Positions 17,001-24,801 are shown, counted from the stretch's first letter. The stretch: DNA of 40,261 bases from an uncultured Collinsella sp. (GCA_902494555.1 CABUTR010000016.1:1-40261), one strand, 5' to 3'. Made by a program: numbers and translations. Notes: a model not told the origin generated them from the sequence alone.

Positions 17001-17075
17001 GCGGGCGGCGGATGCTCGTCTCCTGTCGCCCGCTCACCGAGGCCCAAGCAATTGCCTTAGTCCTTGGGGCCTCGG
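17001..17075 (+). other. Two hairpins between ptcA and permease 1
   Basis: Two strong hairpins fill the 132-bp gap: GCGGGCG/CGCCCGC (17001-17033) and CCGAGGCCCAAG paired with CTTGGGGCCTCGG (17037-17075, one bulge). Neither is followed by a T-run. They look like processing or stability elements that could set different levels of ptcA and the permease within one transcript. Confidence 0.5.
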
Positions 17076-17106
17076 ATCTGTCCAAGACTGAGCGAAGGAG
17101 CTCATC

Positions 17107-18546
17107 ATGAGCGACGGAAAGAAAAAGCTTTCCTTCTTGACGGTCATTTCGACCATCATCTGCGTCGTCTTCGTTTGCGAGGCCGCCGCACCTGCTGCCG
17201 CCATTGGCAACCAGCAGTTCTTCTGGTGGATCTTCCTGATCCTGACCTTCCTGCTCCCTTACGGCATGGTTGTCGCCGAGCTCGGCACCACCTATGACGG
17301 CGAGGGCGGCATTTACGACTGGGTGCGCGATGGCCTGGGCGACAAGTGGGGCGCCCGCATTTCGTACTACTACTGGGTTAACTACCCGCTGTGGATCGCC
17401 TCGCTGGCTACCATGTTCCCCGATATTCTGGGCATGGTCTTTGGCGTCGAGTTCAATCTGATCGCCAAGATGGGTATCGATCTTGCTTTTGTGTGGATCG
17501 TCTACCTCATGGGCCGCTCCAAGGCGGCTGACTCCGAGTGGGTCCTTAACGGTGGCGCCATCATCAAGGTCGCCGTTGCCGTTATCGTCGGCGCTCTGGG
17601 CATTTGGTATGCCATGGAGAACGGTTTTGCGAACGACATGTCCGCTGCCACCTTCCTGCCCGAGCTCACCAACACTAACGCTCTCGGCTACCTGTCCATC
17701 ATTATCTTTAACTTCATGGGCTTCGAGGTCATCTGCACCATGACCGACGACATGGCCGATCCCGCTCGCGATATTCCCAAGGCTATCATCGTTGGCGGCC
17801 TGTCCATCGCCGTGATCTACCTGTTCGCTGGCTTTGGCATCGGCGCTGCTGTGCCGGCCGACTCCATCGATCCCGACTACGGCATGATCGTCGCAGTCCA
17901 GACCATGGTGGGCGACTCCATGATCTTTAAGGTCATCTGCATCGCCTTCCTGATCACCCTGTTCGCCAACATGGCCGCTTGGTCCTTCGGCGTTAACTCC
18001 GTCGCTCGCTACGCTGCCGAGCACGGCAACATGCCCAAGGTCTTCGCCTCGATGATCTCGGATGACGACATGCCCAACGGCGCCAACCTGGTCAACGCCG
18101 TCGTTGCCTCCCTGGTGCTGTGCCTGCAGCTCGTTCCCATCGACGCCATCTCCAACGGTGTCTTCTGGATGCTCTTCGGCACCTCCGTCGTCTTCCTGCT
18201 GCTGACCTACATTCCGATGTTCCCGGCGTTCCTCAACCTTCGCAAGAACGACCCCGACCGCGAGCGCATCTTCACGTTCCCGTTTAAGGGCGCCATGATG
18301 AAGGTCATGCTGGCCATCCCCTGCATCGAGCTGGTCCTGGCCATCGTTGCAACGCTGGTGCCGTTCTCCGTCGCTGAAATTGGCGACAAGCTCCCGATGA
18401 TCGTTATCTTCATCGTGCTCGTGCTCATCGGCGAGGTCGTCCGCGTCGTCAGCGCTAAGGGCCGCAAGGAAGAGTACAAGGGTCTGACCCCTGAGCTCGC
18501 AGCCCAGCGTCTCGCTGAGGAGGCCGCCGAGGCCGAGGAGGACTAG
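17107..18546 (+). CDS. APC-family amino acid/polyamine permease, likely agmatine-putrescine antiporter (permease 1)
   Basis: The 479-residue integral membrane protein has about twelve hydrophobic segments and the APC-superfamily pattern (EAAAPAAAIGNQQFFWW near residue 25, GEGGIYDWVRDGLGDKWGA near 64, NFMGFEVICTMTDDMADPAR near 200). The C-terminal tail is acidic (LAEEAAEAEED). It starts at ATG 17107 with GCGAAGGAG upstream. It sits between putrescine carbamoyltransferase and agmatine deiminase, so exchange of agmatine for putrescine is the best inference. It resembles permease 2 (20665-22071) closely throughout, so the two are paralogues. A 367-bp structured leader separates it from the next gene. 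Confidence 0.82.
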   Translation: MSDGKKKLSFLTVISTIICVVFVCEAAAPAAAIGNQQFFWWIFLILTFLLPYGMVVAELGTTYDGEGGIYDWVRDGLGDKWGARISYYYWVNYPLWIASLATMFPDILGMVFGVEFNLIAKMGIDLAFVWIVYLMGRSKAADSEWVLNGGAIIKVAVAVIVGALGIWYAMENGFANDMSAATFLPELTNTNALGYLSIIIFNFMGFEVICTMTDDMADPARDIPKAIIVGGLSIAVIYLFAGFGIGAAVPADSIDPDYGMIVAVQTMVGDSMIFKVICIAFLITLFANMAAWSFGVNSVARYAAEHGNMPKVFASMISDDDMPNGANLVNAVVASLVLCLQLVPIDAISNGVFWMLFGTSVVFLLLTYIPMFPAFLNLRKNDPDRERIFTFPFKGAMMKVMLAIPCIELVLAIVATLVPFSVAEIGDKLPMIVIFIVLVLIGEVVRVVSAKGRKEEYKGLTPELAAQRLAEEAAEAEED

Positions 18547-18913
18547 AGCACCCGGTTCTGGGGCTCCAACCCTCCTCGCGTACCAACGCGCGCTTCGTCG
18601 GGCTTGTCGCTCCCGACTCCGGGCACTCTAGCCTCTTCGGAGGCGTGCCCAAGCGACAGGTTTGCTAACCATTCCCCGGGGTGGGTGTGAGCGATAGCTC
18701 CGGTAACCACCGCCCACCCCAATCTCTCTCCCGTATCCTTCGTGCGTTTTGTCTCCGCGCACTTGGTTACGTCGTCGCTTGCCGGTGCGATTCCGTGAAA
18801 ACCGGCGCCGGGCGCCCCGACCTTTGCCGGGGAACGGGCGCCTACCATCTCTTGGTTTTAGGCTGCGGGTAACCCGCCCGCAGCAAGCGATCGTTCGATT
18901 TGGAGGAAATCTT
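18547..18913 (+). other. Hairpin-rich leader of agmatine deiminase 1
   Basis: This 367-bp gap contains no convincing gene but many structures. TGTCGCT/AGCGACA encloses GGGCAC...GTGCCC and GCCTC-TTCG-GAGGC (18605-18658). A GGTGGG/CCCACC stem spans about 18679-18719. GCCGGT/ACCGGC is at 18781-18806 and GGCGCCC/GGGCGCC at 18811-18842. GCTGCGGG/CCCGCAGC lies near 18862-18884, close to the start. No T-run follows any of them. This could be a cis-acting RNA or a set of mRNA-processing sites. I do not recognise a known riboswitch class. Confidence 0.5.
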
Positions 18914-20119
18914 ATGCGTACGATCACCGAGTCCGAGTCCACCCCCAAGGCCGACGGCTTCTTTATGCCCGCCGAGTTCGCCCCGCAGGATCGCGTGTGG
19001 ATGGGCTGGCCCCACCGCACCGACACCTGGGCCCACGGCGCCAAGCCGGCTCAGAAGCAGTATGCCGCCATCGCCCGCGCCATCTCCGAGTTCACCCCGG
19101 TCTATATGTGCGCCAACCAGGTCGACTACGCCAACTGCAAGGCCGTCTTCGAGAACGACGAGAACGTCACCGTCATCGAGATGACCACCGACGACGCCTG
19201 GTTCCGCGACACCGCCGCCACCTACGTCATCAACGGCAAGGGCGAGAAGCGCGCCAACCACTGGCACTTCAACGCCTACGGCGGCCTCGTCGACGGCCTG
19301 TACTTCCCGTGGGACAAGGACGAGCAGATCGCCCTCAAGATGGCTGAGCTCTCCGGCTGCCGCCGCTATCGTCCCGACGACATGATCCTCGAGGGCGGCT
19401 CCATCACCGTCGACGGCGAGGGCACCCTTGTCGTGACCGACCAGTGCCTGCTTTCCCCGGGCCGCACCTGCTCTGCGGTGCTCGAGGAGGAAGAGGATCC
19501 CGAGTCCATCTGGCCCAAGTACCACAAGAAGTTTGAGCCCTGGAGCGAGGAGCTTCGCGCCTACATGGACGAGCACCTCAAGGATTACCTGGGTGTCGAG
19601 AAGGTCATCTGGGTCAAGGAGGGCATCGACCCCGAGGAGACCAACGGCCACATCGACGACGTCGCCACGTTCATCGCCCCGAGCGTCATGGCCTGCATCT
19701 GGACCGACGATCCCGAGTATCCGTTCTACGAGCAGTGCCACGCTGCCTACGAGACCCTCTCCAACGCCGTTGACGCCAAGGGCCGCAAGATGAAGGTCTA
19801 CAAGCTCTGCATGCCCGTGAACCCGCTGTTCATGGACCAGGCTTCCTGCGACACCATCGACGCCGACGAGAACGCCGAGCCGCGCGTCCCCGACGAGCCG
19901 CTGATCGCCTCTTACATGAACTACCTGGTCACCAACCACGGCGTTATCGTCCCGCAGTACGGCGACGAGAACGACCAGCTGGCCGTTGACACGCTCCAGA
20001 AGATCTACGACGAGGTCTGGGGCGAGGGCGTCTACAAGTGCGTCGGCGTTCAGTCCGAGCAGGTCGTCTTCGGCGGCGGCAATATCCACTGCATTACCCA
20101 GCAGGAGCCGTCCGCGTAA
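18914..20119 (+). CDS. Agmatine deiminase family protein 1 (divergent)
   Basis: This is a guanidine-group-modifying (pentein-fold) enzyme that would hydrolyse agmatine to N-carbamoylputrescine and ammonia. The start is ATG 18914 (MRTITESESTPKADGFF, 401 residues) with GGAGG upstream. The catalytic Cys motif GGGNIHCITQQ is at the C-terminus, NGHIDDVA carries His and Asp near 250, and EGGSITVDGEG is near 162. It differs from the neighbouring paralogue (23680-24801) in two places. The WxRDxGP motif reads WFRDTAAT, and about 25 extra, acidic residues lie near residue 195 (VLEEEEDPESIWPKYHKK). The family is certain. The substrate may be agmatine or a related guanidine compound. Confidence 0.85.
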   Translation: MRTITESESTPKADGFFMPAEFAPQDRVWMGWPHRTDTWAHGAKPAQKQYAAIARAISEFTPVYMCANQVDYANCKAVFENDENVTVIEMTTDDAWFRDTAATYVINGKGEKRANHWHFNAYGGLVDGLYFPWDKDEQIALKMAELSGCRRYRPDDMILEGGSITVDGEGTLVVTDQCLLSPGRTCSAVLEEEEDPESIWPKYHKKFEPWSEELRAYMDEHLKDYLGVEKVIWVKEGIDPEETNGHIDDVATFIAPSVMACIWTDDPEYPFYEQCHAAYETLSNAVDAKGRKMKVYKLCMPVNPLFMDQASCDTIDADENAEPRVPDEPLIASYMNYLVTNHGVIVPQYGDENDQLAVDTLQKIYDEVWGEGVYKCVGVQSEQVVFGGGNIHCITQQEPSA

Positions 20120-20133
20120 TTGTCTGTCTTCCC

Positions 20134-20216
20134 GAGGCACGGCACCTTCCCGTTCATTCGTCGCTTGCGTACCAAAGTACGCGGCGCTCCTCTTTCACGG
20201 GAATCTGCCGCACCTC
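20134..20216 (+). repeat. Structured downstream element, family A, copy 3
   Basis: This starts 14 bp after the aguA1 stop. The apical part, CGTTCATTCGTCG then GCGTAC/GTACGC then CTCCTCTTTCACG, is nearly identical to copy 2 read in the gene-sense direction. The outer helix GAGGCACGGC/GCCGCACCTC and the inner CCCG/CGGG pair well. In this copy the internal loop has ACCTT on the 5' side and AATCT on the 3' side, swapped relative to the other copies. The GTTACG hairpin is absent. Confidence 0.7.
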
Positions 20217-20664
20217 AGAAACCCAGCCGATCAATCGGACAGTCGGTGAATCGCACCGTGACCATCTCGGGGCATTGATAGTCTGGTCACTTGATGTCTT
20301 GGTCGGTTGGGTTTTTCTTTGGGCACTCCGTTGCCTCCACTTCGGAGTGCCCGCCTCTTTGATTGAGCACGCGTCTGATCTGGGATTTATTGCGGGTTAG
20401 GCCAATTGTTCGCTTGAATTTCCAAGGTCAGACGCGTGCCCAATTGCCGAAAGTTTCCGGTCGCAAACGCGACCGTTTTGATCGGAGTATCTATGTACCA
20501 GCGTATCGTTATCTACACGCGCCTGTTCCGCGAGCGTTGGTCCAACAATTGCATCCTCTCTTCTCTTTGGGATGGCACCTGCACCGGTGACGCGGCCTGC
20601 AACCCTACCTTGGGCTGCGCCTTCGGTACAGATGCCATCCTTTTTGCTGTAGGGGGAGCGTGTC
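20217..20664 (+). other. Structured leader of permease 2 with terminator-like hairpin
   Basis: This gap holds GGGCACTCCG/CGGAGTGCCC (near 20317-20352), then a perfect 12-bp inverted repeat GCACGCGTCTGA (20367-20378) with TCAGACGCGTGC (20428-20439). Next comes a terminator-like hairpin CGGTCGC-AAAC-GCGACCG followed by TTTT (20458-20479). The permease starts 185 bp further on. The arrangement, a long-range helix, then an intrinsic terminator, then the gene, would suit attenuation or a riboswitch, but I do not recognise a known class. Confidence 0.5.
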
Positions 20665-20675
20665 GTGGCAGGTAA
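20493..20675 (+). CDS. Possible leader peptide before permease 2 (60 residues)
   Basis: An ATG at 20493 follows GGAG at good spacing and lies just past the terminator-like hairpin. The frame ends at 20675, 11 bp inside the permease gene, so it could couple translation. The peptide begins MYQRIVIYTRLFRERW, rich in Arg early on, and then Cys-rich. It has no recognisable family, and random occurrence is quite possible. Confidence 0.2.
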   Translation: MYQRIVIYTRLFRERWSNNCILSSLWDGTCTGDAACNPTLGCAFGTDAILFAVGGACRGR

Positions 20676-22071
20676 AAAGTTCTCCCTGTTCGAGGTCATC
20701 CTCTCGGTTATCTGCGTTGTCTTTACCATCGAGGCGGCCGCTCCGGCATCTGCCATGGGTAACGTGCAGTTCTTCTGGTGGATCTTCCTCATCATTACGT
20801 TTTTGCTTCCCTATGGCCTGGTGGTGGCCGAGCTCGGTACGGCGTTCGATTCCGAGGGCGGCCTGTACGATTGGGTTCGCCTGGGCTTGGGCGACCGTTG
20901 GGGCGCCCGCTGCTCCTGGTGCTATTGGGTCAACTTTCCACTGTGGGTAGCAAGTATCGCCTGCATGTTTCCCAGTGTCATCAATGCGGTATGGGGCATC
21001 GAATTTTCGCTTGGGGTCCGAATTGCCATCGAGCTTGCCTTTGTGTGGGGCGTCACGGTCATGGCAATGCAGCCGGTGGCCGAGGCCGATTGGGTCATGG
21101 ATGGCGGCGCCGTCATCAAGGTGCTCATTACCGCCGTGGTGGGAATCGTCGGCATCTGGTTTGCCTGCAACAACGGCTTTGCCAACGATATGTCGTTTAA
21201 GACCTTTATCCCCGATCTGGGAGACACTAACTCACTGACGTATCTTTCGATCATCCTATTCAACTTAATGGGCTTCGAAGTGGTCGCGACCTTTGCCAGC
21301 ACAATGAAAAACCCGTCGCGTGATATTCCCAAGGCGGTTATCGCCGGCGGCGTTGCCATTGCGGCAATTTACATCATTTGCGGCATCGGCATTGGGGCTG
21401 CGGTCCCCACCGAGCAGCTTTCGCTCGATTCGGGCATTGTGGACGCGGTTGCCGCCATGGTAGGGCGCAGCCATCCGCTGACGATGATTGTGGGCATGGC
21501 CTTTTTGGTGACGCTGTTCGCTAACATGATTTGCTGGAGTTTTGGCGTCAACAACGTTGCGAGCTATGCCGCGCGCCATGGCAACATGCCGCGTCCCTTT
21601 GCGCTGGTGTCCAAGAAGACCGGCATGCCCAACGGCTCGGCACTCATTAACGGTTGTTTTGCCAGCTTGGTGCTGCTACTTCAGATTCCGCTGGGCGAAG
21701 GTTCCGACGTCTTTTGGGTCTTCTTCTCGATGAACGTCGTCTTTCTGCTCATGAGCTATATCCCGATGTTCCCGGCGTTTTGGCGCCTGCGTAAATACGA
21801 CGACCGCCCGCGTGTGTTTCGCGCGCCCTTCGAGGGCAAGGTGCTTGCGGTAGCGCTTGCGGTGCCGGTGGTAGAACTCGTGCTTTCGATTGTTGCGACA
21901 ATCGTGCCGCTTAACAGCTCGCCCGCCGAGATGTCAAAGTTGCCGATCCTCATGGGTGTGGTGATCGGCGTGTTGCTGGGCGAGGTTTCGCGCCTCATAT
22001 CGCGCCGCGGCCGCAGTGTCGACAATCCCGGCGTCGGTGCAAGGGAGTCAGGTTACTTTGCATCAAAATAG
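20665..22071 (+). CDS. APC-family amino acid/polyamine permease (permease 2)
   Basis: The 468-residue membrane protein starts at GTG 20665 (VAGKKFSLFEVILS) with AGGGGGAG upstream. It has about twelve membrane segments and is a clear paralogue of permease 1. Shared blocks include EAAAPASAMGNVQFFWWIF, SEGGLYDWVRLGLGDRWGAR, NLMGFEVVATFASTMKNPSR and SYIPMFPAFWRLRKYD. It probably moves agmatine, putrescine or a related cation and serves the adjacent deiminases. The divergence of the two copies may mean different substrates. It lies on the same strand as aguA1 after a 545-bp leader and ends in its own hairpin terminator. Confidence 0.82.
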   Translation: MAGKKFSLFEVILSVICVVFTIEAAAPASAMGNVQFFWWIFLIITFLLPYGLVVAELGTAFDSEGGLYDWVRLGLGDRWGARCSWCYWVNFPLWVASIACMFPSVINAVWGIEFSLGVRIAIELAFVWGVTVMAMQPVAEADWVMDGGAVIKVLITAVVGIVGIWFACNNGFANDMSFKTFIPDLGDTNSLTYLSIILFNLMGFEVVATFASTMKNPSRDIPKAVIAGGVAIAAIYIICGIGIGAAVPTEQLSLDSGIVDAVAAMVGRSHPLTMIVGMAFLVTLFANMICWSFGVNNVASYAARHGNMPRPFALVSKKTGMPNGSALINGCFASLVLLLQIPLGEGSDVFWVFFSMNVVFLLMSYIPMFPAFWRLRKYDDRPRVFRAPFEGKVLAVALAVPVVELVLSIVATIVPLNSSPAEMSKLPILMGVVIGVLLGEVSRLISRRGRSVDNPGVGARESGYFASK

Positions 22072-22072
22072 T

Positions 22073-22096
22073 AGCGCCGCGAGTTGCGCGGCGCTT
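22073..22096 (+). terminator. Hairpin terminator after permease 2
   Basis: AGCGCCGCG pairs with CGCGGCGCT around a five-base loop two bases past the stop codon. Only two T residues follow, so termination may be weak. Confidence 0.55.
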
Positions 22097-22109
22097 GATG
22101 CATCTTGGA

Positions 22110-22301
22110 TTACTGTTCGCGGTGCTCGGGATCAGAAGCGAGCTTAGGCGCAAAGTAGGGGACGTGGCCCAGGTAAGGGCAGCTGTCCGTGCGTTCGTCG
22201 ACAACACAGGGGATATCGTCGTAGGTGAGTGAGTCGCTCAGGCGGGCGATGGCCTTGGCTGCAGGAGCGACGAGCATCTTGAGCGGTGCGATAGGCGCCA
22301 T
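22110..22301 (-). CDS. Hypothetical small protein (63 residues)
   Basis: A strong AAAGGAG lies six bases before ATG 22301, which makes this a likely real gene. The protein has a basic, Ala-rich N-terminus (MAPIAPLKMLVAPAAKAIAR), then DIPCVVDERTDSCPYLGHVP with two Cys, and ends at SDPEHREQ. I do not recognise a domain. The spaced cysteines could bind a metal. It is convergent with permease 2. Confidence 0.6.
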   Translation of the reverse strand: MAPIAPLKMLVAPAAKAIARLSDSLTYDDIPCVVDERTDSCPYLGHVPYFAPKLASDPEHREQ

Positions 22302-22411
22302 GGCATCTCCTTTTCTTCATGCGACCCGTGTTTTGGCGTGAATGTATATGCCGCAAGTCTAGCATCCCGCCGCGGAGAGCTTCAAACCACCACAAAGGTG
22401 ATGAGCAGATG

Positions 22412-22531
22412 CAAGTGAGTAGACTTTTTTGAACTTACCGAGCACATCGCAACAAATACTCAATAAAACCGCAGGTCAGAGCTGTGGCGTTTTGGGCGTG
22501 CTTGGTCTCCTACAAAAAGCCTACTCACTTG
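22412..22531. repeat. Short inverted-repeat element
   Basis: CAAGTGAGTAGACTTTTT (22412-22429) and AAAAAGCCTACTCACTTG (22514-22531) are inverted repeats matching at 17 of 18 positions, enclosing 84 bp of AT-richer DNA. The size and form suggest a small non-autonomous palindromic element. No second copy was found in the window. It occupies part of the gene-free 22302-22697. Confidence 0.5.
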
Positions 22532-22580
22532 GTTTTTCTGCTAGAAGACCGCCGCGATGGAAGGCGGCTCCCTCGTGGCG

Positions 22581-22622
22581 GCAGACATTTGCCCAGATAA
22601 AACCTGCCAAAATAAACCTGTC
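22581..22622 (-). repeat. 42-bp dispersed repeat, copy 1
   Basis: Read on the minus strand this is GACAGGTTTATTTTGG...ATCTGGGCAAATGTC. It matches 28886-28927 at 38 of 42 positions. Both copies are intergenic, upstream of or between regulatory regions. It is probably part of a larger dispersed element. Confidence 0.65.
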
Positions 22623-22665
22623 TACTCTTTGAGCCAGAGCCGACAATAATTCAAATGGCGAAACC

Positions 22666-22697
22666 AAAGGGCGTTCTCCGCATGGAGGGCGCCCTTT
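22666..22697 (-). terminator. Hairpin terminator after the second LuxR gene
   Basis: AAAGGGCG...CTCC pairs with GGAG...GCGCCCTTT around GCAT, immediately after the stop. T-rich sequence follows on both strands (TTTTT on plus, TTTGGTTT on minus), so it can act in either direction. Confidence 0.7.
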
Positions 22698-23501
22698 TTA
22701 TCGCGGGATGTTTTGCGTGGCAGTCATGAGGCCCAGGCGGTTGCTGACGCCGAGCTTGCGATAGATGGCGTTGACGTGCTTCTTGACGGTTGACTCGCTT
22801 ATGAATAGCTCGTTTGCCATCTGTTTGTTCGTTTTGCCGTCGAGCATGAGCCGCATGACTTCGGCTTCGCGCGGTTGGATATTGTGTTCTGTAATGAAGG
22901 CGTTCAGATGGTTTGTGTCTTCGGTCTGGGTGAGTTTAATGCCCCGAGGATAGAGGTTGGCGAGCGCGAGGCTCGCGTGCCGAGCGATTTCGAGCAGGAT
23001 TGCGAGCTCGGTGTCGGTGAAGTCCCCGGCCGTGCGTTCGCGAAACAGGGTGATGCTTCCCAGCGGGCTGTCGTTGTGCGCGAGTGTGGCCGTGCAGCCA
23101 AAGTAGACGCCCTGCGGTTCCATCCATTTGCGATAGATGGGCGTGGCGTCGCGTCGCTCGACGTCGACGAGGTCGAGGTCGCGGTAGACGCCGACCTTAT
23201 GTAGGTCAAAGCTCCATGTTGTATAGTCCATCGCGGCGTAGCGGTTGTAGTAGTCGCTCAGTGCGCGGTCGTCCATTCCGCTGCTTGCGGGGTGGACGTA
23301 GCGTGGCGCATCACTGCTTGCCGCTTCGATCAGGTCGAACATGGCGATCCGATGAGGCACGAGTCCTGTCGTTCCCTCGAGGGTCTCCTTTTGCAGCATA
23401 TCGACACCGTGTGATGCGTGGATTGCGAGTGCGAGCTCGTTGAGGGCGGTCCAGGTCGTACTGTCCAGCTCAATAGTTTGCTGTTTATTGCATGGGGGCA
23501 T
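22698..23501 (-). CDS. Soluble LuxR-type transcriptional regulator
   Basis: I start this at ATG 23501 (MPPCNKQQTIELDSTTW, 267 residues), preceded by GGAAAGGACG. Residues 1-180 form a putative sensor domain with GAF-like character (VYFGCTATLAHNDSPLGSIT, FTDTELAILLEIARHASLAL). The LuxR helix-turn-helix follows at about 205-260 (IQPREAEVMRLMLDGKTNKQ ... ESTVKKHVNAIYRKLGV). It is divergent from the second agmatine deiminase gene 178 bp away, which mirrors the membrane LuxR/ptcA pair. Control of aguA2 is the obvious inference, with the signal unknown. GGTATACCG at 23573-23581 between the genes resembles motifs before the other LuxR gene. Confidence 0.85.
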   Translation of the reverse strand: MPPCNKQQTIELDSTTWTALNELALAIHASHGVDMLQKETLEGTTGLVPHRIAMFDLIEAASSDAPRYVHPASSGMDDRALSDYYNRYAAMDYTTWSFDLHKVGVYRDLDLVDVERRDATPIYRKWMEPQGVYFGCTATLAHNDSPLGSITLFRERTAGDFTDTELAILLEIARHASLALANLYPRGIKLTQTEDTNHLNAFITEHNIQPREAEVMRLMLDGKTNKQMANELFISESTVKKHVNAIYRKLGVSNRLGLMTATQNIPR

Positions 23502-23679
23502 AGGGCGTCCTTTCCATTGTGGAACCCAGTATGTCATGTTCTCGGCCTGAATAGAACTTTAGGTCAGCGAATGGTATACCGTCGGTCGCTGAAAGGGGCT
23601 CGAGGGACCATTGAGAACATCTCGGTGCGGCCGCATCATGGTCTCGTCAAGCAAAAGCACCGAAATTTAGGAGCTTGAA

Positions 23680-24801
23680 ATGAAGACCATCTACGAGAGT
23701 GAGTCCACACCTAAGAAGGACGGGTTCTATATGCCCGGCGAGTATGAGGAGCAGGAGCGTACCTGGATTCTGTGGCCGCATCGCTCCGACGTGTGGCGCT
23801 GCGGTGCCAAGCCGGCGCAGAAGGTCTTCACCGAGATCATCAAGACCGTTGCACGTTTTCAGCCCATCACCGTTGGTGTCAATGCCGAGGATTTCCCTGC
23901 GGTGTGCGAGATTTTCGATGGCGTTGAGAACGTGCGCGTGATTCATATGGAGTACAACGACTCCTGGATCCGCGACCCCGGCCCGGCGTTTCTTGTCAAC
24001 GACAAGGGCGACGTGGCACTCTCGCACTTCCACTTTAACGCGTATGGCGGCTTTATCGACGGTCTGTATTTCCCGTGGGACAAGGATGCGAGCATCGGCT
24101 TGCAGGTGGCGCAGCTCGAGCAGGTCAACCGCTATCGTCCCGAGGACTACATCCTCGAGGGCGGCTCGTTTAACTGCGACGGCCAGGGCACCGTGGTGAC
24201 CACCGAGATGTGCCTGCTCAATGAGGACCGCAACCCCCAGTACACCAAGGAGCAGATCGAGGAGAAGCTTGCCGAGTACCTGGGCATCGAGAAGGTCGTT
24301 TGGATCAAGGACGGCATCGACCCGTTTGAGACCAACGGGCACGTGGACGACGTCGCATGCTTTAGTGCGCCCGGCGAGGTCTGCTGCATGTGGACCGATG
24401 ATCCCAACCATAAGTTCTACAAGGAGTGCCAAGAGGCGTATAAGACGCTTTCCGAGACGACGGATGCCCGTGGCCGCAAGCTCAAGATCCACAAGGTGAT
24501 TATGCCTGCGACCTCGGTATATATGACCGAGGAGGAGGCATCGACCATCGATCCGGTCGAGGGTGTGCTGCCGCGTACCCCCGAGGACGCTTTCGAGCCG
24601 AGCTACCTCAACTTCCTGCCCATCAACGGTGCGGTGCTTGTACCGCAGTTCGGCGATCCCAATGACGCCCAGGCGCTCAAGGATATCCAGGCTGCTTATC
24701 CGGACCGTGAAGTCATCGGTATCATGACTCGCGAGGTTATTTACGGCGGCGGCAACATTCACTGCATCACCCAGCAGCAGCCCAAGGCGCGCTGCAAGTA
24801 G
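23680..24801 (+). CDS. aguA: Agmatine deiminase 2
   Basis: The 373-residue enzyme has the usual length for agmatine deiminase, which converts agmatine to N-carbamoylputrescine and ammonia. Its motifs are canonical: YNDSWIRDPGPAF near 88, HFHFNAYGGFIDGLYFPWDK near 112, EGGSFNCDGQGTVVTTEMCL near 158, FETNGHVDDVACF near 215 and GGGNIHCITQQQP at the end with the nucleophilic Cys. ATG 23680 has AGGAG upstream. It is probably the true agmatine-degrading copy, with the gene at 18914 more divergent. It is monocistronic, ends in a strong terminator, and is divergent from a LuxR regulator. Confidence 0.92.
   Translation: MKTIYESESTPKKDGFYMPGEYEEQERTWILWPHRSDVWRCGAKPAQKVFTEIIKTVARFQPITVGVNAEDFPAVCEIFDGVENVRVIHMEYNDSWIRDPGPAFLVNDKGDVALSHFHFNAYGGFIDGLYFPWDKDASIGLQVAQLEQVNRYRPEDYILEGGSFNCDGQGTVVTTEMCLLNEDRNPQYTKEQIEEKLAEYLGIEKVVWIKDGIDPFETNGHVDDVACFSAPGEVCCMWTDDPNHKFYKECQEAYKTLSETTDARGRKLKIHKVIMPATSVYMTEEEASTIDPVEGVLPRTPEDAFEPSYLNFLPINGAVLVPQFGDPNDAQALKDIQAAYPDREVIGIMTREVIYGGGNIHCITQQQPKARCK

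Noticed and set aside
18781..18842. GCCGGTGCGATTCCG in the aguA1 leader recalls the CCGGTGCGATTCCGG part of cobalamin riboswitches
   Set aside because: The rest of the conserved core, such as the GCCACTG-type box, is absent, and the gene has no link to cobalamin.
18749..18913. Upstream extension of the aguA1 frame to 18749
   Set aside because: The extra residues are Arg/Pro-rich with no family match, and GGAGG sits just before ATG 18914.
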